From NCBI GenBank assembly GCA_031272345.1, contig JAISTZ010000146.1:1-35689 (forward strand): a stretch of 35,689 nt of DNA, written 5' to 3'. The number at the start of each line of letters is the position of its first letter. The first letter of the stretch is position 1. Both the position numbers and the translations under genes were made by a program. The notes under the pieces are model-generated. The model saw only the letters and a program-made list of their open reading frames with translations. It was not told the origin of the DNA and made no database searches. Below are positions 6,836 to 14,989 of this stretch, in pieces. The DNA is from Spirochaetaceae bacterium (GTDB taxonomy: Bacteria; Spirochaetota; Spirochaetia; Treponematales; Treponemataceae).

Positions 6836-7995
6836 TTCGTTTTGCAGATGAGGCCTTCATAGAGGTGCGCTCCGGAAAGGGCGGCAACGGCTGCATCTCC
6901 TTCAGGCGGGAAAAATACGTGCCCAAGGGCGGTCCCGCGGGGGGGGACGGCGGCAGGGGCGGGGACGTTGTGTTCTTTCTCAAGCGCAACCTGCGCACCC
7001 TCTCCCACCTGCGCTACAAGCGGGTGTTCAAGGCCCAAAACGGGGGTGACGGCGAGGGCGGCTCCAGGCACGGCAGGGACGGGGATGACATACTCATCCC
7101 CCTGCCGCCGGGGTCAACCCTCAAGGACCCTTCCACGGGGGAAATCCTTTGCGACTTCGGCCCCAACGAATCCGGGGACGCGCGGTTCGTGTTTTTAAAG
7201 GGCGGAAACGGCGGCTGGGGGAACGTCCACTTTAAATCATCCACCAATCAGGCCCCGAGGAGGGCGAACCAGGGTCTGCCCGGAGAAACCAGGCGGCTCC
7301 TGGTGGAACTGAGCATCATGGCGGACGTGGGCCTGGTGGGATTCCCAAACGCGGGAAAGTCCTCCCTCCTGGACTACTTCACCAACGCCCGCCCCGCGAT
7401 CGCCCCCTACCCCTTCACCACAAAGATCCCAAACCTGGGGGTGCTCAGGCTTGCCGGGGACGGCCCCGGCGAACCCGATGACATCATCCTGGCGGACATC
7501 CCGGGGATCATCGAGGGGGCCTCCGAAGGGGCGGGACTCGGCACGGCCTTCCTCAAGCACATCTCCCGCTGCCGGGCCCTCCTCCTCCTGATCGACTGCG
7601 GGGATGATTCCTGTTTTGGGGCCTACGGCACCCTCCTGGACGAAATCTCCAGGTACGACGCCCGCATCGCCGCCGAGGGGGGGGAGTCCCGGCTGGGGGA
7701 GAAAAAACGCCTGGTCCTCTGCAACAAGCTCGACCTCGAAGGGGCCGAAGAGCGGGCGCAAAAGGTCGCGGCCCTGGTAAGGGAGCGGAATCCCGGGGAG
7801 GAGGTCTTCAACATATCCATCCACCGGCAGAGGGGGCTCCGGGCCGTGCAGGCCGCGGTCGCGGGCCTGGTTGCGCCCAGGGAGGCGGTCCAGGGGGACA
7901 AGACCGGAGATTTTCTGCGCACCCGCTCCGTGTCGGACTACCGGGAGGAGCAGTTTCCCGGAGTCCCCCCCCAGGACCAGGGGGACGGACTGTGA
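6832..7995 (+). CDS. obgE: GTPase Obg/CgtA
   Basis: This 387-residue ribosome-assembly GTPase starts at a GTG overlapping the rpmA stop (GTGA). The N-terminal Obg fold has the expected glycine-rich repeats (SGKGGNGC, GGPAGGDGGRGGD, GGNGGWGN). The G domain shows G1 GFPNAGKS (from residue 170), G3 DIPGIIEGA and G4 NKLD. Obg binds the 50S subunit late in assembly and links it to nutrient status. The C-terminus is short and ends soon after the G domain, in the range seen for spirochaetes. Translation is probably coupled to L27, since no ribosome-binding site precedes the GTG. Confidence 0.96.
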   Translation: MIRFADEAFIEVRSGKGGNGCISFRREKYVPKGGPAGGDGGRGGDVVFFLKRNLRTLSHLRYKRVFKAQNGGDGEGGSRHGRDGDDILIPLPPGSTLKDPSTGEILCDFGPNESGDARFVFLKGGNGGWGNVHFKSSTNQAPRRANQGLPGETRRLLVELSIMADVGLVGFPNAGKSSLLDYFTNARPAIAPYPFTTKIPNLGVLRLAGDGPGEPDDIILADIPGIIEGASEGAGLGTAFLKHISRCRALLLLIDCGDDSCFGAYGTLLDEISRYDARIAAEGGESRLGEKKRLVLCNKLDLEGAEERAQKVAALVRERNPGEEVFNISIHRQRGLRAVQAAVAGLVAPREAVQGDKTGDFLRTRSVSDYREEQFPGVPPQDQGDGL

Positions 7996-8570
7996 AGCTC
8001 GCGGTTCTGGGGGGCAGCTTCAACCCGCCCCACATCGGGCACCTGGCCCTGGCGGACGAAGCGGTCCTGTCCCTGGGGTACGACAGGGTGCTCTTTGTGC
8101 CCGCCAGGGTGCGGCCCTTAAAGGACATCAGCCCCGGAGCGGACGACAAAGACAGAATCGCCATGACCGCCCTGGCGATCGAGTCGAACAGGGCCTTCGG
8201 CCTGGAGACCTGCGAGATGGAACGGGAGGGCCCCTCCTTCACCTGGGACACCCTCCTCTTCCTTGCCCAAAAATACCCCCTGGAGGGAAAAATCGGCTTC
8301 ATCCTGGGGGACGACCTCATCGAGAGCTTCCCCCGGTGGCGGAACTACCGGGACATCCCCCGGGCGGCAGACCTCATCCTGGCCCGGCGGACCGCGGAGC
8401 CCGTGGAGGTCCCCTTTCCCCACATCCCCCTGGGGAATCCCCTCGTGCCGATCTCCTCGTCGGACATCCGGGAGCGGATCCGCGCGGGAAGGGCCTGGCG
8501 GTACCTTGCGGGAGAACGGGTTTCGGAGTATATTATCAGGGAAAAGCTGTATGGATACGGAGCTATTTAA
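7992..8570 (+). CDS. nadD: Nicotinate-nucleotide adenylyltransferase
   Basis: This 192-residue enzyme transfers AMP from ATP to nicotinate mononucleotide in NAD synthesis. The nucleotidyltransferase signature GGSFNPPHIGHL lies at residues 7-18, and the C-terminal ISSSDIRERI motif closes the active site. A GTG start overlaps the obgE stop (GTGA), and the end overlaps yqeK by 20 nt. The gene order obgE-nadD-yqeK-rsfS is widely conserved in bacteria. Confidence 0.95.
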   Translation: MKLAVLGGSFNPPHIGHLALADEAVLSLGYDRVLFVPARVRPLKDISPGADDKDRIAMTALAIESNRAFGLETCEMEREGPSFTWDTLLFLAQKYPLEGKIGFILGDDLIESFPRWRNYRDIPRAADLILARRTAEPVEVPFPHIPLGNPLVPISSSDIRERIRAGRAWRYLAGERVSEYIIREKLYGYGAI

Positions 8571-9144
8571 AGCCCTCAAGGGGCGGGCGGAACGGTCGGT
8601 GAACAGGAGCCGGTTCGAGCACTCCCTCAGGGTGACGGAAACCGCCAGGGAGCTGTGCAGGCGGTACCAGGCGGATGAACACAGGGCGGCCCTGGCGGGG
8701 ATTTCCCACGACATGTGCAAGGAGCTCCCCCCGGAGGCCCTCCTCGCCCTGGCGTCCCGGGACGGCGGGGCGATCACGGAGATCGAGCTGCATAAGCCCA
8801 GGCTCCTCCACGGCAGGGCCGCCGCGGTCACCCTCAGGGAGGAGTACGCCCTCACGGACCCGGAGATCCTCGAAGCGGTCAGCCGCCACACCTTCGGCGC
8901 GCCCCGCATGGGGACGATCGCCAGGATCATCTACATCGCCGACAAGATCGAGCCCGCCAGGGAGCAGGTCACCCCGGAGTACCTGGCGCGGCTGGCGCCC
9001 CTTTCACTGGATGAATTGCTGTTTTACATTGCGGACGAGAATATTTCGTACCTGGAAAAAAAAGGAGAACAGGTGGCCCCTGTTTCGTATGCCCTGAGGG
9101 AATCCCTCAAAAAAGAGCTTGCCCATGAAAAAACACGGCTTTAA
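8551..9144 (+). CDS. yqeK: YqeK-type HD-domain hydrolase
   Basis: This 197-residue protein is read from ATG 8551, inside the end of nadD. A longer same-frame read upstream is antisense-like nadD overlap. Metal-binding residues of the HD fold are visible in FEHSLRVTETA, ISHDMCKELP and LLHGRAAAV. YIADKIEPAR is typical of YqeK. Family members hydrolyse symmetric dinucleoside tetraphosphates such as Ap4A. The neighbours nadD and rsfS are the usual partners. Confidence 0.9.
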   Translation: MDTELFKALKGRAERSVNRSRFEHSLRVTETARELCRRYQADEHRAALAGISHDMCKELPPEALLALASRDGGAITEIELHKPRLLHGRAAAVTLREEYALTDPEILEAVSRHTFGAPRMGTIARIIYIADKIEPAREQVTPEYLARLAPLSLDELLFYIADENISYLEKKGEQVAPVSYALRESLKKELAHEKTRL

Positions 9145-10330
9145 ATCCCCCCTGGACAGGAGCGTCCTCTTCCTCATCGTCATTCTGGCTGTGCTGGCGA
9201 TCACCTGCGTGTTCCTGGTACAATCCCTCAAGCGTGACATCGTCTCCGACGCCATAGAAAACGACGCCCTCATCAAGATTCTCTTCGTGTTTGAAGACCA
9301 GGGCAAGGCCCTGTTCACGGACGTGTTCTTCTACTACCCGCCCCTCAAGCGGGGGGCCGTGTTCTCCATACCGGGGAATACGGGGGCGATCTACCAGAGC
9401 CTGGGCCAGGTTGACCGGATCGACTCGGTCTACAATTCCCTGGGGATAGAAGCCTACCGCAGGGAGGTGGAGACCCTCCTTGACCAGACGATTCCCTTCT
9501 CGGTCACGATTACCCTGGACAACCTGTGCGTCCTGGCGGACCTGTTCGGCGGGCTCCGGGCCTTTGTGCCCAACCCGGTGGATTCCGAGGGCCCCAACGG
9601 GGAGCGGTGGCTCCTGCCTTCCGGGGCGGTCACCCTGGACGGGGGCAAACTCCGCACGTACATCACCTACTCCCTCCCCGAGGAAACCGGGGAGGAAAAG
9701 CAGGAGCGGGAGCAGAGCGTCATGGTGTCCCTCCTTTCCGCCTTCAACGAGCACTCGTCCTTCTTCACCAACCGGCGGACCCTCAGGGTGATCAGCCCCC
9801 TCTTCTCGTCCAACGTCGACCGGGAGGACCTGGCCGACGTGCTGGCGGAGATCTCCCAGGTAAGCACCGACAGGATGGTCCCCCAGACCGTCATCGGCAA
9901 TGTACGGCTCACCTCGGACGGCAAGTCCCTCCTCTTCCCCCACTCGGACGGCCAGTTGATAAAGGACGTGCTCAAGCAGACCACCGGGGCCCTGGTGTCC
10001 CTGGAGGAGACCAACTTCAGCCGGATCTACGTGCTGGAAATTCAAAACGGCACCACCGTGCAGGGCCTGGCGCGGAACACGGGCATCCTGCTCCAGAGCA
10101 TCGGCTACGAAATTTTCGCCGCCGTGAACGCCCCGTCCAGCGACGTGGCCCGCACCGTGATAATCAACCACATCGGCGACCAAAGCGCCGCAAAGCAACT
10201 GGGCGATTTCATCCACTGCACCAACATCGTCGTGCCGGTGATCCCGGAGGCGGAGGAAGAAACCAGAGCTTCCCAGGTTGACTTTACGTTGATTCTGGGG
10301 AAGGATTTCGACGGCAGATATGTACGCTAA
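9125..10330 (+). CDS. LytR-CpsA-Psr (LCP) family protein with LytR_C domain
   Basis: This 401-residue protein has an N-terminal transmembrane anchor (about residues 14-33) and a divergent extracytoplasmic LCP domain. The last third carries a LytR_C-like region (LEIQNGTTVQGLARNTGILLQ). LCP enzymes move polyprenyl-linked polymers onto cell-wall acceptors. The motif normally reading SIPRDT is SIPGNT here, so the conserved Arg and Asp are lost, and I see no clear second Arg cluster. The start at ATG 9125 overlaps yqeK by 20 nt. Position between yqeK and rsfS is typical of treponemes. It may be a non-catalytic or re-purposed member. Confidence 0.8.
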   Translation: MKKHGFKSPLDRSVLFLIVILAVLAITCVFLVQSLKRDIVSDAIENDALIKILFVFEDQGKALFTDVFFYYPPLKRGAVFSIPGNTGAIYQSLGQVDRIDSVYNSLGIEAYRREVETLLDQTIPFSVTITLDNLCVLADLFGGLRAFVPNPVDSEGPNGERWLLPSGAVTLDGGKLRTYITYSLPEETGEEKQEREQSVMVSLLSAFNEHSSFFTNRRTLRVISPLFSSNVDREDLADVLAEISQVSTDRMVPQTVIGNVRLTSDGKSLLFPHSDGQLIKDVLKQTTGALVSLEETNFSRIYVLEIQNGTTVQGLARNTGILLQSIGYEIFAAVNAPSSDVARTVIINHIGDQSAAKQLGDFIHCTNIVVPVIPEAEEETRASQVDFTLILGKDFDGRYVR

Positions 10331-10340
10331 GGAAACACCC

Positions 10341-10691
10341 ATGAAAACCCTTCAAGACATCGCCCTGGAACTGGCGGCCCTCCTGGAAGACGGCAAGGGC
10401 AGGGACGTGACCGTGCTGGACGTGTCGGAGATAAGCAGTTGGACCTCCTGCTTCGTCATCGCCACCAGCGCCAGCAGCACCCACTGGAAGAGCCTCTACA
10501 AGCTCGTCAAGGACTACTGCGGGGCCTCCGGCGGGGCCGTGGAAATCTACGCGCCCCAGAAAAAAATCCCCGACGGGGACGACTGGGTCCTCATCGACCT
10601 GGGGGGAATCGTGGTGCACCTGATGTCCGCCGAAGCCAGGGGCTTCTACGACCTGGAAAAACTCTGGTATAACGGAAAAAAACTCAAATAA
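10341..10691 (+). CDS. rsfS: Ribosomal silencing factor RsfS
   Basis: This 116-residue protein starts at ATG 10341, chosen over ATG 10320 because AAGGA lies at good spacing and the length then fits the family. DVSEISSWTSCFVIATSAS and WVLIDLGGIVVHLMSAEARGFYDLEKLW are the RsfS signatures. It binds L14 and blocks 50S-30S joining when nutrients are short. It is the last gene of the rplU operon and is convergent with a glycosyltransferase. Confidence 0.95.
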   Translation: MKTLQDIALELAALLEDGKGRDVTVLDVSEISSWTSCFVIATSASSTHWKSLYKLVKDYCGASGGAVEIYAPQKKIPDGDDWVLIDLGGIVVHLMSAEARGFYDLEKLWYNGKKLK

Positions 10692-10692
10692 G

Positions 10693-10724
10693 AAGGGCCG
10701 CAAAAAATCCGGCCGCGTCCCTTT
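10693..10724. terminator. Possible bidirectional terminator between convergent genes
   Basis: AAGGG and GGCCG arms (10693-10700) can pair with CGGCC (10710-10714) and CCCTT further on, with an A-rich loop (CAAAAAAT). A run of four T follows on the plus strand. The pairing is imperfect, so this is only a plausible terminator in the 32-nt gap. Confidence 0.3.
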
Positions 10725-11836
10725 TAGCAGATCGACTGGAGCACGTCCAGGGTGCGCCGGGCTGTCTTTTCCCAGGTGAACCGCCTTGTCCATTCCAGCC
10801 CCCCCGACACCAGGGTCTTCCGCAGTTCCCCGTCGGACACGATCTTCTCCAGCCCCAGGGCGATGTCCACGGCGTCACCGCTGGTAAAAAAGAGCGCGTG
10901 GTTCCCGGCGATTTCCGGCAGCACCCCGCCCCTGGAGCACACGCAGGGGATTCCCACGGCCATGGCCTCGATCACCGGCAGGGCTGACCCCTCCCCGGAG
11001 GCGGGGAACACGAAGGCGTCCGCCCCGGCGTACAACTGGGGGAGCCCCTCGTGGGGAAAATATCCCGTGAGCAGAATGTCCGACGTGAAGGGGGACTTCT
11101 GGGCGGCGGCCCTGGCGGCGGGGAGCCCCGGACCATCGCTTCCCGCAAGGACGAGCCTGTGGGGGAGCCCGGTGTTCAACTTGAACAGGTTGAAGGCCTG
11201 GATGAGTTCCACGTGTTTTTTCTCCGGCCCGCTCAGGCTGGTCACGTAGACGAAGTACGGCCGCTTTACCGCGAAGGGTTTTGTGTCGATCGGGGCGTCC
11301 TCCGGGCCGGACCGGGGGCAAAAAAGCGCGTGGTCGATCCCGTTGTGGACCACCTCGATCTTTGCCCCGTCGATGCCCAGACCCATGAGGTCCTTGCGCA
11401 CGAACTGGCTGGGGGCAATCACCCTGGCAACCCGCTTGAGCCCGGCGAGGACCCTGGTGTTGGAAAACCAGTTGCTGCGGGTTTTGAGCCTGAGGGACAG
11501 GTGCTCGTGCACCACCGCCGCCGCGGGGAAGGAATAGGCCCGCTGGAGCAGTTGGGGCCCCGCGGGGAAGAGCACACAGTCGTAGCGTTTCTTTTTTATG
11601 AACCCCTGGGCTTGAAAAAGGTGCCACAGGCGCTCAAAGGCGGGGTTGTCCGGGGCGGAGATGCCCGCGTAGCCGATGTTCTTGTCCCGGTTGTAGGTGT
11701 ACCGGTCCATCTCGGAACCGAAAAGCTCAAACTGAAACGTCCCGTCATCGGGGAGGTGCGCGCACAGGGACACCAGATACGTTCCGATGCCTGAACGCCC
11801 GTGTCCGCACCCAAACGTATCGATTCCGACTTTCAT
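10724..11836 (-). CDS. GT4-family glycosyltransferase
   Basis: This 370-residue protein has a GT-B architecture. The N-terminal acceptor domain begins MKVGIDTFGCGHGRSGIGTYL. It is followed by APSQFVRKDL and VVHNGID at the interdomain junction. The C-terminal donor domain has YVTSLSGPEKKH and the EX7E region GEGSALPVIEAMAVG. Such enzymes transfer a sugar from a nucleotide donor, often for surface glycans. The acceptor and the sugar cannot be told. The gene stands alone on the minus strand between convergent rsfS and a divergent helicase. No ribosome-binding site precedes its ATG. Confidence 0.88.
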   Translation of the reverse strand: MKVGIDTFGCGHGRSGIGTYLVSLCAHLPDDGTFQFELFGSEMDRYTYNRDKNIGYAGISAPDNPAFERLWHLFQAQGFIKKKRYDCVLFPAGPQLLQRAYSFPAAAVVHEHLSLRLKTRSNWFSNTRVLAGLKRVARVIAPSQFVRKDLMGLGIDGAKIEVVHNGIDHALFCPRSGPEDAPIDTKPFAVKRPYFVYVTSLSGPEKKHVELIQAFNLFKLNTGLPHRLVLAGSDGPGLPAARAAAQKSPFTSDILLTGYFPHEGLPQLYAGADAFVFPASGEGSALPVIEAMAVGIPCVCSRGGVLPEIAGNHALFFTSGDAVDIALGLEKIVSDGELRKTLVSGGLEWTRRFTWEKTARRTLDVLQSIC

Positions 11837-11842
11837 GGAGTC

Positions 11843-11851
11843 ATTCTAGCA
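11843..11851 (-). promoter_or_regulatory. Putative extended -10 promoter of the glycosyltransferase
   Basis: On the minus strand, TGC followed by TAGAAT ends 6 nt before the ATG at 11836. This is an extended -10 with a 5 of 6 match. I see no good -35 and no ribosome-binding site, so a leaderless message is likely. Confidence 0.45.
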
Positions 11852-11866
11852 CAAGAGGCGGTTTTC

Positions 11867-11875
11867 TGCTATGGT
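11867..11875 (+). promoter_or_regulatory. Putative extended -10 promoter of the DEAD-box helicase
   Basis: TGC followed by TATGGT (11870-11875) ends 6 nt before the ATG at 11882. It mirrors the divergent promoter of the glycosyltransferase in the same 45-nt gap. No Shine-Dalgarno sequence lies between. Confidence 0.4.
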
Positions 11876-11881
11876 TTTTGT

Positions 11882-13012
11882 ATGAAAACATTTGCGGACC
11901 TGGGTATTTCCGGGGTTTTCGCCCCGGCCCTGGACGCCCTGGGCATCGAGGCCCCGACCCCCGTGCAGGAACGGGTGATTCCGGAGGTCCTCGCGGGCAG
12001 GAACGTCCTCTTCGAGGCGGAGACCGGCTCGGGCAAGACCTACGCCTACGCCCTCCCCCTGCTGCAAATGTTCCTCCCCGGCATGGAAGCCCCGGGAAAG
12101 TCCCCGGTGATCTGCATCGCCTGTCCCACCCAGGAGCTTTCCTCCCAGCAAAAGCGGGCCCTCGAGGCCCTGGGGGTCAAAAATATGCCCCTCCTCATCG
12201 GCGGGGTGTCCATCAAACGGCAGTGCGAAGCTCTCCAGAAGGGCCCCCCCGTCGTCCTGGGCACCCCGGCCAGGCTCTGCGAGTTGATTTTCCTCAAAAA
12301 GCTGCGCCTCCGGGAGCTCAAGGCCCTGGTGTTGGACGAGGCGGACAGGCTTTTTTCAAAGGAGCTGGAGGAATGGACAGGCCGCCTCCTCGGCCTCGCG
12401 CCCCAGGGCACACAGCTCCTGGGGGAGTCCGCCACGATCGACGGGCGCACCGAGGGAAAATTCGCCGAATTCGCCCGTGATTGGGTCCCTGTCCGAATCG
12501 ATTCCCAGGATGTGCTCAGGAAAAATATCGAACACCAGGCCCTCTTCGCTGAGGACCGGGACAAGGTGGCCGCCCTGCGGAGCTATCTGCTGGCGGAAAA
12601 GCCCCCCAGGGCGCTGATTTTCTGCGCCCGCCTGGCGGAGGTTGAAAAAATCACCCTGGCCCTTCAGGCCAAAAAAATCGACTGCCTGGGCATCCACGCC
12701 AGGGCGGAACAACAGACCCGCAAAAACGCCGTGGACCGGTTCCGGTCGGGAAAAACGCCCCTCCTCGTCACCAGCGACCTGACCGCCCGGGGCATGGACA
12801 TCCCCGGAATCACCCACATCATCCAGATGGACCTGCCCGAGGGAACCGCCTTCATCCACCGGGCGGGCCGCACCGCCAGGGCGGGCAGGCGGGGAATCAA
12901 CATGGTAATCGGAAACGAGTGGGAGCTGCGCCGGTACGCGGCCCTGGAGAAAAAACTCGGCATCACCGTGTACCCCAAGGCCCTCTACAAGGGCGCGGTG
13001 ATCCCCGCCTAG
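11882..13012 (+). CDS. DEAD-box RNA helicase
   Basis: This 376-residue ATP-dependent RNA helicase is read from ATG 11882. Its motifs run in order: Q motif PTPVQERVIP, motif I AETGSGKT, Ia PTQELSS, II DEAD, III SAT, V TSDLTARGMDIPG and VI HRAGRTARAG. It consists of the two RecA domains with almost no extension, so it is a minimal helicase with no added RNA-binding tail. DEAD-box proteins of this kind act in ribosome assembly or RNA turnover. The gene ends in a CTAG shared with the stop of the convergent phosphohexomutase. Confidence 0.94.
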   Translation: MKTFADLGISGVFAPALDALGIEAPTPVQERVIPEVLAGRNVLFEAETGSGKTYAYALPLLQMFLPGMEAPGKSPVICIACPTQELSSQQKRALEALGVKNMPLLIGGVSIKRQCEALQKGPPVVLGTPARLCELIFLKKLRLRELKALVLDEADRLFSKELEEWTGRLLGLAPQGTQLLGESATIDGRTEGKFAEFARDWVPVRIDSQDVLRKNIEHQALFAEDRDKVAALRSYLLAEKPPRALIFCARLAEVEKITLALQAKKIDCLGIHARAEQQTRKNAVDRFRSGKTPLLVTSDLTARGMDIPGITHIIQMDLPEGTAFIHRAGRTARAGRRGINMVIGNEWELRRYAALEKKLGITVYPKALYKGAVIPA

Positions 13013-14778
13013 GCCGACGCCAGGATGCCCTCTATTTCTTTGGTGACGGCGTTGCAGAGGGTGTCCGCGCTGTGCTTTGCGGCTCCCAGATCGCCATCGG
13101 CAACGGGAACATGGCAGGAGATGTAGAACTTTATCTTGGGTTCCGTGCCTGAAGGCCGGGCGCTCACCACCGTATCCCCCTCCAGGAAGAACTGGAGCAC
13201 GTTGCTTTTGGGCAGACCGATGGGTTCCCTGCGCCCGGGGGACGCGGGGTCGTAGGCGGCGCCCTCTTCCACGTCCCGGATGCGGAGGACCCGCTTGCCC
13301 CCCAGGGACGTGAGCCCCTCCCTCCGAAGGCGGGACATGATGCCCCGCATGGTCTCCGCTCCGGCCTCGCCGGGGAAGCTCCTGGAAATCGCCCGATCTT
13401 CGTAGTAGCCGAAGCGTTTGTAGAGCTCCTCGATGCGCTCCAGGAGGCTCTTCCCCACGGACCGCCAGTAGAGGGTCATCTCGGCGCATAACGCCGCCGC
13501 GGAAACCCCGTCCTTGTCCCGGATGCTGTCCTCCACGGTGTAGCCGTAGCTCTCCTCAAACCCGAAGATGTACCGGCGGCTGCCCGTGCGGTTGAATTCC
13601 TCCATGGCGTCCCCGATCCACTTGAACCCCGTGAGGCACTCGACGGTGTCCACCCCGTAGGACGCGGCGATTTTGTCCGCCAGGGCGGTCGACACGATCG
13701 ACCGCACCACCACCGGGTTCGGCGGCATAATCCCCAGTTCCTTGCGGGACAGGCAGATGTAGTCCGTGAGGAGCGCCCCCATCTGGTTCCCCGTAACGAG
13801 CACAAAGGCGCCCTCCCTGTCCGGGAAGGCCGTGCCGAACCGGTCGGCGTCCGGGTCCGTGGCCATCACCACGTCGGCCTTTTCCTTGCGGCCCAGTTCG
13901 ATCGCCAGCTTCATTGCCGGGGCCTCCTCCGGGTTGGGTTTTTCCACCGTGGGGAAGTCCCCGTCGGGCTCCCGCTGCTCCGGCACGGAAATCACCCGCA
14001 GGCCCAGGCTGCCGAGCACGCTTTCCACGTGCATGGCCCCGGTGCCGTGGAGGGGTGTGTACACGATTTTGACCTCCCCGGCCCGTTCCTTGATGAGGCC
14101 GGGCCTGAAAAGTGATGCCCTCACCATGGATTCGTATTTTATGTCAATATCCTTATCTATCATGACCAGGAGGCCCCTGGCGATTGCCTCGAGGCGGGTG
14201 ATGGTTTTGACCGAGGTGACGCCGTTCACCTGGGCGATGATGCCCTCGTCGTGGGGCTCGATCACCTGGCCGCCGGTGTTCCAGTAGGCCTTGTAGCCGT
14301 TGTATTGGGGCGGGTTGTGGGACGCGGTCACCACGACCCCGGTGTCGCACCCGAGTTCCCGGATGGCGAAGGAGAGTTCCGGCGTGGGCCGCAGGGAGGT
14401 GAAGAGATAGGTTTTGAATCCCCTGGCGGCGAAGATGAGGGCCGCGGATTCCGCAAAGAGGGCGGAAAAGTGACGGGAGTCATAGGCGATTACCGCAGAG
14501 AGCTTTCCGGCCCGGTCCTTTTCCGGGAAGGCCTTTGCCACATAATCCGCAAGCCCCTGGGTTGCCCTGTTGACCACCAGGGTGTTCATGCGGTTCGTGC
14601 CCCCGCCGATGATTCCCCGGAGGCCTCCGGTGCCGAATTCCAGGTTCTGGTAGAACCGGTCCTCCAGTTCCTTCCAGTTTTTGTCCGCGATGAGTCTTTC
14701 CACCTCCCCCCGGAATCCGGGGTCGGTCTCTTCCTGGATATACGCTTTGGCCCGTGAAAGAATTTCCGTGTTTTCCAT
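13009..14778 (-). CDS. Phosphoglucomutase/phosphomannomutase family protein
   Basis: This 589-residue alpha-D-phosphohexomutase is started at ATG 14778, which has AAGGTGA upstream. An in-frame start 15 nt earlier lacks one. The active-site serine loop is TASHNP (S153), the metal loop is DPDADRFG, the sugar loop is GFEESYGY and the phosphate-binding loop is RPSGTEPKIKFY. The length and the GFEES motif fit the PGM2/PgcA type that interconverts glucose-1- and glucose-6-phosphate, although mannose or pentose phosphates are possible. It would supply sugar nucleotides for glycosyltransferases such as the one at 10724. It has its own strong promoter. Confidence 0.93.
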   Translation of the reverse strand: MENTEILSRAKAYIQEETDPGFRGEVERLIADKNWKELEDRFYQNLEFGTGGLRGIIGGGTNRMNTLVVNRATQGLADYVAKAFPEKDRAGKLSAVIAYDSRHFSALFAESAALIFAARGFKTYLFTSLRPTPELSFAIRELGCDTGVVVTASHNPPQYNGYKAYWNTGGQVIEPHDEGIIAQVNGVTSVKTITRLEAIARGLLVMIDKDIDIKYESMVRASLFRPGLIKERAGEVKIVYTPLHGTGAMHVESVLGSLGLRVISVPEQREPDGDFPTVEKPNPEEAPAMKLAIELGRKEKADVVMATDPDADRFGTAFPDREGAFVLVTGNQMGALLTDYICLSRKELGIMPPNPVVVRSIVSTALADKIAASYGVDTVECLTGFKWIGDAMEEFNRTGSRRYIFGFEESYGYTVEDSIRDKDGVSAAALCAEMTLYWRSVGKSLLERIEELYKRFGYYEDRAISRSFPGEAGAETMRGIMSRLRREGLTSLGGKRVLRIRDVEEGAAYDPASPGRREPIGLPKSNVLQFFLEGDTVVSARPSGTEPKIKFYISCHVPVADGDLGAAKHSADTLCNAVTKEIEGILASA

Positions 14779-14808
14779 AGTGTCACCTTGCAACGTTAAA
14801 CTGGCTCA

Positions 14809-14837
14809 AGTATACCACAGGGGGAAAAAATTGACAA
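14809..14837 (-). promoter_or_regulatory. Promoter of the phosphohexomutase gene
   Basis: On the minus strand, TTGTCA (14837-14832), a 17-nt spacer and TATACT (14814-14809) lie 30 nt before ATG 14778. This leaves a short leader with a ribosome-binding site. The match is close to the sigma-70 consensus. Confidence 0.75.
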
Positions 14838-14845
14838 CACGGCGC

Positions 14846-14871
14846 GGTGCCAGGCACATGCGCCTGGCACC
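14846..14871. repeat. Palindromic repeat, copy 1
   Basis: GGTGCCAGGC and GCCTGGCACC form a perfect 10-bp stem around the loop ACATGC. The 3' half shares CATGCGCCTGGC with the copy at 16856-16880. The outer stem pair differs between the copies in a compensatory way (GGTGCC/GGCACC here, GGCGCC/GGCGCC there). It is a REP-like element at the left edge of a small accessory cassette. Confidence 0.75.
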
Positions 14872-14880
14872 CAAAGGGTA

Positions 14881-14909
14881 TTGACAAACCGCTAAATTAT
14901 ATGTATCAT
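14881..14909 (+). promoter_or_regulatory. Promoter of the cassette lipoprotein gene
   Basis: TTGACA (14881-14886), exactly 17 nt, then TATCAT (14904-14909). A long AT-rich leader of about 75 nt follows, with AAGGA ahead of the ATG at 14990. It starts 10 nt after the palindromic repeat. Confidence 0.75.
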
Positions 14910-14989
14910 TTTTTTTACTAATTAAGGTGTATTTTTTCTAAAATATCAAACTATCACTCATAGGCAGGGACGTAAAAAAGGATTTTAAG

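Noticed and set aside
13766..14287. Plus-strand frame of 173 residues opposite the phosphohexomutase gene
   Set aside because: The mutase motifs on the minus strand are unambiguous and this frame has no ribosome-binding site or recognisable domain.
14831..14836. A second TTGACA on the plus strand upstream of the palindrome
   Set aside because: No -10-like hexamer lies at 16-18 nt. The TTGACA at 14881 has a perfect partner and is preferred. The first is the reverse side of the mutase -35.
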